A DNA stretch of 64,000 nt from Mycobacterium scrofulaceum (GTDB lineage Bacteria > Actinomycetota > Actinomycetes > Mycobacteriales > Mycobacteriaceae): assembly GCF_001667885.1 (NCBI RefSeq), contig NZ_LZJW01000042.1:40773-104772 (forward strand). The letters run 5' to 3'. Every line of letters begins with the position of its first letter. Within the stretch, counting starts at the first letter, position 1. The notes beneath the pieces are model-generated. The model was not told the DNA's origin and made no database searches. It saw only the letters and a program-made list of their open reading frames with translations. Both the position numbers and the translations under genes were made by a program. This document shows positions 1 to 8,045 of this stretch, in pieces.

Positions 1-567
1 CGCCAGTTCGGGCAACAGCTGCGACGCCGTGGATCCCGTGCCGAGCACCGCGATCCGCTTGCCTTCCAGCGGGATCGAATGGTCCCACCGCGCCGAGTGC
101 AGCACCGTTCCGGTGAACGGCTCCTGCTCCACGAGATCGGGCAGGAGCGGGCGGGTGAACAGGCCGACGGCGGAGACCACCACATCGAAGTGGTGGAGTC
201 GGCCCTCGGCCGTGGTCAGGCACCACCGCCGGGTGTCTGCCTCCCACCGCGCGGCCCGGATGTCGGTGCGCAGCTTCAGGTGCGGGACCAGCCCGTACTT
301 GTCGGCGCATCGCTGGAAGTACGCCAGTATCTCGGGCTGCGCCGACCACAGCCGCGACCAGTCCGGATTCAGGTCGAACGAGTAGGAGTACAGGTGCGAT
401 TTGACGTCGCACGCCAGTCCCGGATAGGTGTTGATCCGCCAGGTGCCGCCGACGCCGTCCTCGCGGTCGAAGATGGTGAAATCCCGAAAGCCGGCCCGCG
501 ACAGTAGGATTCCGAGCGCCAGCCCCCCTGGCCCGGCGCCGATGATGCCGATCGTGGGGCCGGTCAT
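1..567 (-). CDS. Baeyer-Villiger-type flavin monooxygenase, N-terminal part (cut by window edge)
   Basis: FAD- and NADPH-dependent monooxygenase, likely oxygenating a ketone. The 189 visible residues carry the FAD Rossmann motif GAGPGG (10-15), GGTW (40-43), the Baeyer-Villiger fingerprint F-x-G-x3-H-x3-W-D (F151, G153, H157, W161) and the start of the NADPH-binding motif GTGSTAS (176-182). The ATG at 567 lies in an ATGA overlap with the upstream SDR stop, so it is translationally coupled and is the most distal visible gene of the 5949-to-1 operon. The C-terminus lies outside the window. The substrate is unknown; a cyclic or steroid-like ketone is only inferred from the neighbours. Confidence 0.9.
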   Translation of the reverse strand, partial: MTGPTIGIIGAGPGGLALGILLSRAGFRDFTIFDREDGVGGTWRINTYPGLACDVKSHLYSYSFDLNPDWSRLWSAQPEILAYFQRCADKYGLVPHLKLRTDIRAARWEADTRRWCLTTAEGRLHHFDVVVSAVGLFTRPLLPDLVEQEPFTGTVLHSARWDHSIPLEGKRIAVLGTGSTASQLLPELA

Positions 568-1292
568 CGGATCTGCACGCATTGGCCGCCGTCGACGACC
601 AGTTCGGCGCCGGTGATGAACGACGCCGCCTCGGAGACCAGGAACGCGACCGCGTCGGCGACCTCGCGCGGCTGGCCGATCCGCCCGAAGGCCGACGACG
701 CGGCCAGCCGCAGCTGGGTGGCGTCATCGAGCATCGGGGTCGCGATCGGCCCGGGGAACACCGCGTTGACGCGGATCCCGAAGGGGGCCAGTTCGGCGGC
801 GGCGTTCTGGGTCAGGCCGCGCAGCGCCCACTTCGCCGAGCCGTAGGCGGCGTGGTGCGGGAAGGGGCGGATGGCGCCGGTGCTGCAAATGTTGACGATG
901 GCGGCCTGGGTGGCCGCCCGCAGGTGTTCCAGCGTCGCGTGCATGCCCAGAAACGCGCCCAAACAGTTGACCCGCCAGGAGTTTTCGAAGTCATCGGCGG
1001 TCTCGTCGGCCAACGACGCCCGGTGCAGCACGCCAGCGTTGTTGACCAAGGTGGTCAGCGCGCCGAAGCGGTCGACCACGGCGCGCACGGCCGACCCCCA
1101 CCGGGACTCCGAGGTGACGTCGAGTTCGATCGCGATCACCCCATCGTCGCCCAATTCGCCCACCAGGCCGTTCAGCTCGTCGACGCGCCGGTCGCAGGCG
1201 GCCACCGAATAGCCGTTGGCGCGCAGCCGATTGGCGATGGCCCAGCCCTGGCCGCCGGCGGCGCCGGTGACGAGGGCAACGCGTTCATTCAT
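564..1292 (-). CDS. Short-chain dehydrogenase/reductase
   Basis: NAD(P)-dependent classical SDR of 242 residues, likely interconverting an alcohol and a ketone. It has the cofactor glycine motif TGAAGGQG (9-16), NNAG (84-87), catalytic S137, Y150 and K154, and a C-terminal DGG typical of the family. The ATG at 1292 overlaps the SnoaL stop as ATGA. A longer in-frame reading to 1367 is rejected because its extension lies inside the SnoaL gene. It sits directly before the Baeyer-Villiger monooxygenase, so it plausibly makes that enzyme's ketone substrate. That pairing is inference. Confidence 0.92.
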   Translation of the reverse strand: MNERVALVTGAAGGQGWAIANRLRANGYSVAACDRRVDELNGLVGELGDDGVIAIELDVTSESRWGSAVRAVVDRFGALTTLVNNAGVLHRASLADETADDFENSWRVNCLGAFLGMHATLEHLRAATQAAIVNICSTGAIRPFPHHAAYGSAKWALRGLTQNAAAELAPFGIRVNAVFPGPIATPMLDDATQLRLAASSAFGRIGQPREVADAVAFLVSEAASFITGAELVVDGGQCVQIR

Positions 1293-1687
1293 GATGGTGT
1301 GACCTCGGGGGTGTCGGACAGGCCGCGCCCGGTGACGAACTGGCACCGCCGCCGCCGGAAACGCCATTGCCCGTCGGTGCGGACCATTTCGTCGTCATAC
1401 AGGGCCGGCCGTAGGTGCAGGTCGCCCGCCCGGACGAACAAGACCTGCGACCGGGCCGTCGCGCTGTCGCCGTGGACGGCGATGCGGGAGACTCCGGTCA
1501 GGTGCAATCCGTGCGGGGCGTCCCTGAACATCTTCCCGATGCCGTCGTGTCCGGCGAAGACCCGTCCGTAGACCAGGAATTCGGCGTCGGGGGTGAACAG
1601 GCCAAGGCACTCGTCGATGTCGCCCGCGTCGAGCGCGAGCGCGTAGCCGGCGAGCAGCTCGCGGATCGCTTCCGGGTCATCCGCCAT
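1289..1687 (-). CDS. SnoaL/NTF2-like small protein
   Basis: A 132-residue single-domain protein of the SnoaL-like (NTF2 fold) superfamily, which contains cyclases, isomerases, hydratases and non-enzymatic binders. An N-terminal helix rich in Asp, Glu and Ala precedes the FTPDAEF segment typical of the family, followed by a mixed beta sheet. The ATG at 1687 is chosen because it begins the conserved domain. The upstream aldolase stop lies 11 nt inside it, so translation is coupled. An isomerase or hydratase step in the local pathway is possible, but nothing in the sequence fixes the reaction. Confidence 0.82.
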   Translation of the reverse strand: MADDPEAIRELLAGYALALDAGDIDECLGLFTPDAEFLVYGRVFAGHDGIGKMFRDAPHGLHLTGVSRIAVHGDSATARSQVLFVRAGDLHLRPALYDDEMVRTDGQWRFRRRRCQFVTGRGLSDTPEVTPS

Positions 1688-2441
1688 CGGTGGCCTCCCG
1701 CAGGTGCTCGGCGGCTCCCCGCCGCAACGCATGCGATTCGGCCGTCAGCGTGATCATCGACAGCCCCAGCTTCGCCATGGCGCGGCCCGTCGTGCCGTCA
1801 CCGGCGTGGATGCCGGTCACCAAACCGGCCGCTGTGGCCACCCGGTGGGTTTGCACGATCGCATCGAGAACGGCCGGCTGCGTGGTTGCGCCAGCCACAT
1901 CGACGCCGAGGGAGAGCGCCAGATCGGCGGGCCCCACGTAGAGCCCGGCGAGCCCGTCGACGGCGCAGATCTCATCGAGGCTGGATAGCGCCGCGGCGGT
2001 CTCGATCATCGCGAACACGCTGACCCGAGATTCCAGCGCGGCGGTGTCGCGGCCCAGGCTGGCCCGCAGCGGGCCGAAGCTGCGGATACCCGCGGGCTGG
2101 TAGCGGGTGGCGGCCACCGCCGCGGCGGCCTGGTCCGCCGACTCGATCATCGCGATGACCACGGCGTCGGCGCCGGCGTCCAGCACGCGCCCGATCGGTG
2201 CCGCGTCGGCGTTGGGCAGCCGCACCACGGTTCCGATCGGAAGGTGCTCGATCCGGCGCAGCATGCCGGCGATGTCGGCGTCGTCCAGGTAGCCGTGCTG
2301 GGCGTCGAAGCCCACGTAGTCGTAACCGGCCCTGGCGAATTCCTCGGGCCCGAGCAGGGTGGGACCGGTGATCCAGCCGCCCCATATCGGCCCACCCCGG
2401 TTCAGCGCCCGTTGCAAAACGCTCTGCGAATTGTCCGTCAC
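1677..2441 (-). CDS. HpcH/HpaI-type class II aldolase
   Basis: Metal-dependent retro-aldol lyase of the HpcH/HpaI/citE-like family (254 residues), which cleaves 2-oxo-hydroxyacids or related acyl compounds. It keeps the TIM-barrel signatures FDAQHG (45-50, with H49), R74 in VVRLP, and the two acidic metal ligands E147 (MIET) and D173 (GPAD). The start is GTG at 2441, overlapping the dehydrogenase stop as GTGA. Its place between oxidoreductases suggests carbon-carbon cleavage of an oxidised intermediate. The exact substrate cannot be read from the sequence. Confidence 0.88.
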   Translation of the reverse strand: MTDNSQSVLQRALNRGGPIWGGWITGPTLLGPEEFARAGYDYVGFDAQHGYLDDADIAGMLRRIEHLPIGTVVRLPNADAAPIGRVLDAGADAVVIAMIESADQAAAAVAATRYQPAGIRSFGPLRASLGRDTAALESRVSVFAMIETAAALSSLDEICAVDGLAGLYVGPADLALSLGVDVAGATTQPAVLDAIVQTHRVATAAGLVTGIHAGDGTTGRAMAKLGLSMITLTAESHALRRGAAEHLREATDGG

Positions 2442-3412
2442 GCGGGATGTCCGATCGCGATCTTGATGCGCTCGGGGACGGGGCGACAGGCCAAGTCGAA
2501 GGCGCCCTGCACGTCGTCGACGCCGAACGTGTGCGTCAGGTAGGTGGTGAGGAGGTCGGGGTGTTCGGCGGCGAACTTGCCGGCGAGTTCGAGCATCCGC
2601 CGCCGGTCCAGTGTCACACCGGATTTCAGCGTCAGGTTCTTGCGCAGCATGGCGCGCATGTTGATGGGGTAGGCGTCGTCGTCGGCGACGCCGAAGTAGA
2701 AGACGGTGCCGCCGGGGGCGGTGGCATCGATGGCGTGGCCGAGCGTGGCGACCTGGTGACCGACGGCCTCGATGACCACGTCGGCGCGGTCGGCGGCGGC
2801 GAGCTGGCTCACCCACCGGTCGCTGGTGGCACGCACCGGGTCGTCGACCCCGAAAGCGGCTGCCGCGCTTGACCGGTCGACGGGATCGACCCCGGTGACG
2901 CGCCGGGCGCCGGCCGCCTTGGCCACGTAGGAGAACAGCAGACCGATCGACCCCTGACCGATGATCGCCACGTGCTTGCCGGCGAGATCCGGCAGCTGCT
3001 CGCAGGCGTACAGGACGCACGCGAGCGGTTGCAGGCCGACCGCCTGCGCCGGGGTCAGTGCTGGGTCGTACGGCGCGAGGCCGTCGCCGTTGCTGATTAC
3101 GCGTTCCATCATGCCGTCGAACCCGGACGCCCAGCCGACGACCCGGTCGCCGGCACGGTGCGCGGGATGCCGGCTGGCGATCACCTCACCGGCGACTTCA
3201 TGGATGGGGAAGCCGTCCTTCTCGGCCGCGCTGGTCCCGTCGTCGCCCGGAATGCGCCCGCGGGCACCGCGAAAGGCGGGCAGATCGCTGCCGCACACGC
3301 CGGCGGCCATGAACCGCAGCAGGACCTCGCCGTCGGCGAGGCACTCGGGCGTCTTTTCCGGGATCGTGGTCCGCTCGAACCGGTAGGGCGCGATGATCCG
3401 GTAGGACCACAC
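2438..3412 (-). CDS. Zinc-type medium-chain dehydrogenase
   Basis: MDR-superfamily NAD(P)-dependent alcohol/polyol dehydrogenase, 324 residues. The catalytic zinc site is represented by CGSD (C40) and the HE pair (71-72). The nucleotide-binding motif GQGSIG follows in the middle of the protein. The four-cysteine structural zinc lobe is missing and the protein is somewhat shorter than usual. GTG at 3412 is the best start, one base after the P450 stop. It lies in the eight-gene oxidative operon between the P450 and the aldolase, so it probably oxidises a hydroxylated intermediate. Confidence 0.86.
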   Translation of the reverse strand: MWSYRIIAPYRFERTTIPEKTPECLADGEVLLRFMAAGVCGSDLPAFRGARGRIPGDDGTSAAEKDGFPIHEVAGEVIASRHPAHRAGDRVVGWASGFDGMMERVISNGDGLAPYDPALTPAQAVGLQPLACVLYACEQLPDLAGKHVAIIGQGSIGLLFSYVAKAAGARRVTGVDPVDRSSAAAAFGVDDPVRATSDRWVSQLAAADRADVVIEAVGHQVATLGHAIDATAPGGTVFYFGVADDDAYPINMRAMLRKNLTLKSGVTLDRRRMLELAGKFAAEHPDLLTTYLTHTFGVDDVQGAFDLACRPVPERIKIAIGHPA

Positions 3413-3413
3413 G

Positions 3414-4655
3414 TCAGACCTCCACCGGGATGTTGTTCCAACCCCACTGAAAACTGGAGGGCAGCCGCCTGGCGGCTTTGGCCTGAACCGCGAAGTCGGG
3501 CACCCGGCGCAGCCATTCCTGCAGCAGCACAGCGACTTCCAACCGGGCCAGGTGGTAGCCGATGCAGAAGTGTTGCCCGCGACCGAAGGCCAGCGAGCGG
3601 CGGATGGGCCGGTCCCAGATGAAGTCGTCGGGCTCGGGATATTCCCGTTCGTCGCGGTTGGCCGAGGCGAGCAGCGTGATGACGCGCTGCCCGGGCCGGA
3701 TGGTCTCGCCATGAATGGTGAAGGGCTTTCGCGCGGTTCGGGCGAACCACTGCGCCGGCGCGCAGAACCGGATCATCTCCTCGCGCGCTACGGGCACGTT
3801 GTTCTCGAGGTCGGCGCGCACCGCGGCCAGCTGGTCGGGCCGCTGGATGAGCTCCCACAACCCGTGGGCGACGATCTTGGGCACCGTCTCGGTGCCGCCG
3901 ATGAAGATGCAGAGCATCTGGGTGGCGACTTCGACGTCGTCGAGCGGGCTGCCGTCGGGCAGGCGGTAGCCGATCAGGCCGTCGACGACGGCGAGCGGCT
4001 CGCCGGACTGGTCGGCGCGGCGGCGCCGCACCGCGGGCAGCAGGTATTCGAAATAGTTGGGTCGCGCCTGGGCGGTGTCCACCCCGACACCGGCCTCGGC
4101 CAGGCTGCCCGCATTGACCGCGGCCAGCACCTGCGGCGCGAGATCGGTTGAAATGCCCAGCAGTTCGCACACCACAGAGGCGACGACGATGCCGCCGTAG
4201 TCCTGAGTCAGGTCGAACGAACCGCGCGGCAACAGCTCGTCCAGCCGCTCATTGGCCAGCCGGCGGATGCGCGCCTCCCAGCCGGTGACCGCCCTGGGGC
4301 GCAGCGGCTGGGAGTGGGCGCGGCGGATCTCCGCGTACAGGTCCGTGTCGAACACCGCGTGGAACGGCAGGGGATGCAACGGCGGGTCGTCGACCGGGCC
4401 GGTGTTGTGCTCGGCCAGGACGCTCGCCGCCGGCAGGGTGCCTTCCGACGCGACGAACGTGCCGTCGTTGACCTCAAGCACCTGCCAGATGTCCTCGAAG
4501 CGGGACAGCGCGTAGGTATCCCACTGCGGCATGTAGTAGACGGGATAGTGGTCGCGCAGGATTCGGTAGTAAGGCAGCGGATTCGCCATCACCTGCGCGT
4601 CGAAGGGGTCGTAGGCGAAGTCCGCGAAACCCGGCGCCGCTGGCTGTCCCGTCAC
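3414..4655 (-). CDS. Cytochrome P450
   Basis: Soluble bacterial P450 of 413 residues. It shows the I-helix oxygen-activation motif GGTET, the K-helix ExxR motif (EMIR), and the haem-binding loop FGRGQHFCIG with the cysteine ligand at about C364. GTG at 4655 forms a GTGA overlap with the preceding gene; the longer reading to 4790 runs inside that gene and is rejected. It would hydroxylate the pathway substrate and feed the dehydrogenase just downstream. No ferredoxin gene lies in the visible operon, so electrons must come from elsewhere. The CYP family number is not assigned. Confidence 0.94.
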   Translation of the reverse strand: MTGQPAAPGFADFAYDPFDAQVMANPLPYYRILRDHYPVYYMPQWDTYALSRFEDIWQVLEVNDGTFVASEGTLPAASVLAEHNTGPVDDPPLHPLPFHAVFDTDLYAEIRRAHSQPLRPRAVTGWEARIRRLANERLDELLPRGSFDLTQDYGGIVVASVVCELLGISTDLAPQVLAAVNAGSLAEAGVGVDTAQARPNYFEYLLPAVRRRRADQSGEPLAVVDGLIGYRLPDGSPLDDVEVATQMLCIFIGGTETVPKIVAHGLWELIQRPDQLAAVRADLENNVPVAREEMIRFCAPAQWFARTARKPFTIHGETIRPGQRVITLLASANRDEREYPEPDDFIWDRPIRRSLAFGRGQHFCIGYHLARLEVAVLLQEWLRRVPDFAVQAKAARRLPSSFQWGWNNIPVEV

Positions 4656-5356
4656 TGCAGCGGCGAGGGCGGTAGGGCTTGCAGGATCGAGTCCTCCCAG
4701 CCGTCGCGCAGGGCGGGCGCCACACTCATCCAGGTGACGATCTCGGCGGGCGGGCTGTCTTTCCACGAGGGGTAGTGATTCGCGAAGCATTCCCAGCCGC
4801 CGTCCAACGCCCAGTAGTGGATGACCTCGTTGTAGCGGAAGGTCGTGGTGAACGACCCAAGCCAGCGCTTGCCGGTGCGTTCCGACCAGGGGACGTAGAG
4901 GCGCTCGAGTTCGCGGATGTAGTCGTCTTGACGCCCCGGCTTTGTCTGCATGATCTCCTGAATCACCAGCGGCGCAGTGAAATTGGTCTCGCGCAATTGG
5001 GCGAGGTTTTTGTTACTGGGCCCGGGGTACATGATTCGGCCCTCCCCCGCGGCGCCGATGTCGGCCAGGAACGCCGACCATTTGCCCGCCGCGGCCTCGT
5101 GGCTGCCGCCGCGCGCCTGGGCGGCCCCGATGCGCGCGTAGTCGGCGAACCCGTCGATCTCCCAGATGATCGTCACCTGGGGCCAGTGACCGTTGTACGG
5201 CGTGGTCTCCCAGATCGCGAACAGCCGCGCGCCCAGCTCGTCCATCATCGGCCGGTAGGTATCGCAGAAAACCTCGGTGAAGTGGTCGCTGCGCCCGGCG
5301 CCGAGCGAGACGGTCTCGTGCAAATAGAGCAGCGTGTGCCCGTAATACTTCTTCAT
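4652..5356 (-). CDS. EthD/NIPSNAP-like dimeric alpha-beta barrel protein
   Basis: A 234-residue protein that looks like two ferredoxin-like alpha-beta barrel halves. The first opens with a YGHTLLYLHE strand and an ETxxxxGRSDHFTEVF helix; the second has QEIMQTKPGRQDDYIRELE. This is the arrangement of NIPSNAP/EthD-type proteins often found beside P450s and monooxygenases. ATG at 5356 overlaps the previous stop as TGATG. Conserved aromatic residues (YNEVIHYW) could line a ligand pocket. The function is unknown; a role in substrate handling for the P450 is inferred from position. Confidence 0.7.
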   Translation of the reverse strand: MKKYYGHTLLYLHETVSLGAGRSDHFTEVFCDTYRPMMDELGARLFAIWETTPYNGHWPQVTIIWEIDGFADYARIGAAQARGGSHEAAAGKWSAFLADIGAAGEGRIMYPGPSNKNLAQLRETNFTAPLVIQEIMQTKPGRQDDYIRELERLYVPWSERTGKRWLGSFTTTFRYNEVIHYWALDGGWECFANHYPSWKDSPPAEIVTWMSVAPALRDGWEDSILQALPPSPLQ

Positions 5357-5949
5357 CAGTCGAGCCGGACCAGCCCCGAGTCGCCGCGCCCACAGGTTCC
5401 CCAGTCGCAGAGCAGGGTCTCGGTGGAATACACCGTGGGGCAATCGATTCCGGCCGCCGCCAGCGCGTGACCCTTGAACCTGCGCGCCGCCGCGCTGAGC
5501 GCGTACTGTGCGCGGGCCATCCCGCGATCCACCCGCAGCGGCCACCCGGTCGGCGCTCGGCCCCACAACGCGACTTCGGTCATCCGGTCGTCCAGCGACT
5601 CGAGCACCCGGTCGCGCACCCGCGCGTCCGCCGCGAACGCCTCGGCGCTCACGGCCAGGCTCTCACTCGTCGCGCCCGGGCCCATCGCGGCGAAATACTC
5701 CTCCACATCCAGGGCATGCACACCGAGGATCCGCAGCGATCGGGCGTCGCCGCCACCCGGCAGGAGCACGGTTACCTGCCAACCGGCCATCGCCCGGTCA
5801 TAGAGCCACCCGCCGGCCGATTGGACGACATCGAGGGCGCTCGCCGCGATGACGTCGAGCCGATATCGCAGACAGTCGCGGTCCGCGCGGCCGGCTCGGG
5901 CGGCCTTCACCCGGCCGCCGTGGCTGATGTCGAAGGTTGACGTGACCAT
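5356..5949 (-). CDS. Conserved protein of unknown function, first gene of the P450/BVMO operon
   Basis: A 197-residue protein that I do not recognise. It has no signal peptide or membrane segment, an alpha/beta-looking N-terminal half (IAASALDVVQSAGGWLYDRA, then VTVLLPGGG), a helical middle and a C-terminal CDWGTCG with two cysteines close together. The ATG at 5949 starts the coupled operon. Its stop overlaps the EthD-like gene as TGATG, which shows it belongs to the same transcript. The first half could be a Rossmann-like response or binding domain, but this is a guess. Confidence 0.75.
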   Translation of the reverse strand: MVTSTFDISHGGRVKAARAGRADRDCLRYRLDVIAASALDVVQSAGGWLYDRAMAGWQVTVLLPGGGDARSLRILGVHALDVEEYFAAMGPGATSESLAVSAEAFAADARVRDRVLESLDDRMTEVALWGRAPTGWPLRVDRGMARAQYALSAAARRFKGHALAAAGIDCPTVYSTETLLCDWGTCGRGDSGLVRLD

Positions 5950-6041
5950 GCAATCCGTTCCTCACCGCCGCACCGAAACTGGCGCTTACCGCAACGCTTG
6001 TCCTGGGCTGGGTGCCGCCTCGCGCGGCTCACCGGACAGCG

Positions 6042-6067
6042 TGACACTTAGGAGCAATTTTGTAAAG
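6042..6067. promoter_or_regulatory. Putative regulatory element TGACACTT-N10-TTGTAAAG, copy 1
   Basis: The two 8-bp blocks are identical to those at 11932-11957 and 12485-12510, with the same 10-bp spacer. It lies about 95-120 nt upstream of the first gene of the P450/BVMO operon. The core can be read as an inverted repeat TKACA-N14-TGTAA, which would suit a dimeric regulator. The regulator is unknown. Confidence 0.6.
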
Positions 6068-6080
6068 GCGCGACCGGTGG

Positions 6081-7250
6081 TCACGAGCCGCGGCGCGCCT
6101 TCAGTTCGGCCAGCACTTCGTCGGTGTGCTGACCGAGTTCCGGTGCCGCAGAACGCGGCGCCCAGGGTGTGCCGTGGAAATCGGCCGGGGTGGCGACCAT
6201 CGCGACGCCGGCTTCCCCGTCGGGCACGTCGACGATGCCGCCCGCGGCGTGGAACTGCTCGTCGGCGACGACGTCCTCCAGGCTGTTCACCGGTGACCAG
6301 AAGAAGTCGGGCTCGGCGGCGAAGGCCTGCGCCCATTCGTCGAGGGTCCGGGTGGCGAAGATGGCGTCCAGTTCGGCGATCAGTTCCGCCGCGTTGGCGA
6401 AGCGCGCGTAGGCGTCGGCGAAGCGGGGATCGTCCAGCCACTCCGGATGGCCGACGACGCGACACAGCGGGGGCCAGTGCCGGTCACCCTCGAGCCCGAC
6501 GATCCAGAACCGCCGCCCGTCGGCGGTCGCGTAGTTGTTCATGCAGGGGTTGCCCATCGATTCGCGTTGCCCGATCGCGATCGGCTGGCCGGTCAGCAGA
6601 TAGGTGTTGAGGTCGAAGCTCACGGTGTAGGCGCCCTGGCGATAGAGCGAGGTGGTGACCAATTGGCCGGTTCCGGTGCGCTGCCGGGCGACCAGCGCCG
6701 CGCAGATCGCCGCGGCCAGCGTCATGCCGGCCGAGTGGTCACCCATGCCGCCGCGCTGGAACGGCGGGGTGTCACCCGGGCGGGTCAGCAGGTGAGCCAC
6801 GCCCGCGCGCGACCAGAACGCGGCCACGTCGTAGGCGGCCCGGTCGGCGTCGGGCCCAGTCTCGCCGTAGCCGGTGATCAGGCCGTAGACCAGGCGGAGA
6901 TTACGGGCGGCCACCGATTCGAAATCCAGCCCCAGGCGTTGCAACGCGCCGGGCCGCACATTGGTGACGAAAACGTCCGCGTCGGCAAGCAATTCGAACG
7001 CGGTGTCGAGGTCCGCCTTCTCCGCGAGATTCAGCACGACGCTGCGCTTGGAACGATTGTCCATTTCGAACGGCGGGTTGACACCCAGGTCGCAGCCCAG
7101 CATCCGGCCGAACAGGCGTCCGGGGTCACCGCTCGGCGGCTCGATCTTGACGACGTCGGCGCCCCAGTCGGCGAGGATGCCGCCGGCGGCCGGCCCGGCC
7201 ACCCAGACCCCGAGCTCGACGACCTTGATGCCCTCCATTGGTCCCGCCAT
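6081..7250 (-). CDS. CaiB/BaiF family (class III) CoA-transferase
   Basis: Family III CoA-transferase of 389 residues that moves CoA between carboxylic acids. It has the N-terminal GIKVVELGVWVAGP strand, the ADWGADVVKIEPPSGDP loop, and the family's catalytic aspartate at D171 in GGMGDHSAG. Length is normal. ATG at 7250 is the first start. It is transcribed away from the DUF427 gene across a 111-bp region containing two palindromic operators. In this context it probably activates the acid substrate, or an intermediate of the local degradation route, as a CoA thioester. Confidence 0.92.
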   Translation of the reverse strand: MAGPMEGIKVVELGVWVAGPAAGGILADWGADVVKIEPPSGDPGRLFGRMLGCDLGVNPPFEMDNRSKRSVVLNLAEKADLDTAFELLADADVFVTNVRPGALQRLGLDFESVAARNLRLVYGLITGYGETGPDADRAAYDVAAFWSRAGVAHLLTRPGDTPPFQRGGMGDHSAGMTLAAAICAALVARQRTGTGQLVTTSLYRQGAYTVSFDLNTYLLTGQPIAIGQRESMGNPCMNNYATADGRRFWIVGLEGDRHWPPLCRVVGHPEWLDDPRFADAYARFANAAELIAELDAIFATRTLDEWAQAFAAEPDFFWSPVNSLEDVVADEQFHAAGGIVDVPDGEAGVAMVATPADFHGTPWAPRSAAPELGQHTDEVLAELKARRGS

Positions 7251-7280
7251 GGCTAAGTTCCTACCCTGCGCTCTCCGGAT

Positions 7281-7296
7281 GTCACGCCAGCGTGAC
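7281..7296. promoter_or_regulatory. Palindromic operator 1, GTCACGC-CA-GCGTGAC
   Basis: Perfect 7-bp inverted arms around a 2-bp centre in the divergent region between the CaiB transferase and the DUF427 gene. A near-identical second site is centred 30 bp away, about three helical turns. No T-tract follows, so it is not a terminator. This looks like a dimeric repressor site. Confidence 0.65.
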
Positions 7297-7310
7297 GCTG
7301 CATAGTGAGT

Positions 7311-7326
7311 GCCACGCTAGCGTGAC
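7311..7326. promoter_or_regulatory. Palindromic operator 2, GCCACGC-TA-GCGTGAC
   Basis: Second copy of the 7281 palindrome with one arm mismatch; its inner 12 bp, CACGCTAGCGTG, are perfectly symmetric. The pair lies 31-76 bp from the CaiB start and about 35-80 bp from the DUF427 start, where a bound repressor could control both genes. Confidence 0.65.
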
Positions 7327-7361
7327 ATTCGGTGGCGTTTGCGTGCGATGGAAGGAGCGCC

Positions 7362-8045
7362 ATGAGCCTGGTAGCCGGACGTGGTCCGCTCAGCAGTGAT
7401 CCGGCCGGGCGATTCTCGCCCCCGCTGCCTGACGACGTCGTCTTCATCGAACCTCATCCGCGTCGGGTGCAAGCGTTCCAGGATGGACGCCTGGTGATCG
7501 ACACCGAAGGGGCCCTGCTGGTCCACCGGCGGGGCCGACCGCTCAGCTACGTCTTTCGCGCCGAGGACGTCGGCGATCTGCCCACCGAGCCCGAGCCGGA
7601 GGCGCCGGGGTTTGTCCATGTGCCGTGGGACGCCGTCGACACCTGGCTGGAAGAGGGCCGAGAACTCGTCCACTACCCGCCGAATCCCTATCACCGCGTG
7701 GACTGCCGGCCCACCAAACGCCGGCTGCGCGTCTCGGTCGCGGGCACGGTGCTGGTGGACACCGACGACACCGTGATTCTATTCGAGACCGCCTTGGCGC
7801 CAAGGCTTTACGTCGACCCGGTGCACGTGCGCACCGACTTGCTGCGGCGGTCGGACACGGTGAGCTACTGCAACTACAAGGGTTTCGCCACGTACTGGTC
7901 TGCCGACGTGGACGGCCGCGTCGCCGAGGACGTCGCGTGGAGCTACTCAGATCCGCCACCAGAAAGCCTGCCCATCAAGGGTTTTCTGAGCTTCGACCTC
8001 GCCCGGGTGGACGTGGTGGCCGAGCTGCCGCACACCGGCGGTTAA
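7362..8045 (+). CDS. Tandem DUF427-domain protein
   Basis: A 227-residue protein with two DUF427 (beta-rich) repeats, at about 30-100 and 125-215. Each repeat ends in a Tyr/Phe-rich motif: the first in a LSYVF segment, the second in SYCNYKGFATYWS. Single-domain versions are common, including the one at 37338. ATG at 7362 follows a GGAAGGAG ribosome-binding site; the track extension to 7332 lacks one. Divergent from the CaiB gene across two palindromes. Its stop overlaps the ZIP transporter stop by 4 nt. Molecular function is unknown. Confidence 0.85.
   Translation: MSLVAGRGPLSSDPAGRFSPPLPDDVVFIEPHPRRVQAFQDGRLVIDTEGALLVHRRGRPLSYVFRAEDVGDLPTEPEPEAPGFVHVPWDAVDTWLEEGRELVHYPPNPYHRVDCRPTKRRLRVSVAGTVLVDTDDTVILFETALAPRLYVDPVHVRTDLLRRSDTVSYCNYKGFATYWSADVDGRVAEDVAWSYSDPPPESLPIKGFLSFDLARVDVVAELPHTGG

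Noticed and set aside
582..1571. Long plus-strand ORF of 329 codons over the SDR and SnoaL genes
   Set aside because: High-GC shadow frame; strongly supported minus-strand genes with catalytic motifs occupy the same bases, and the peptide has no recognisable domain.
7281..7326. Palindromes as intrinsic terminators
   Set aside because: They lie between divergent genes, have 2-bp loops and lack T-tracts, so an operator reading is preferred.
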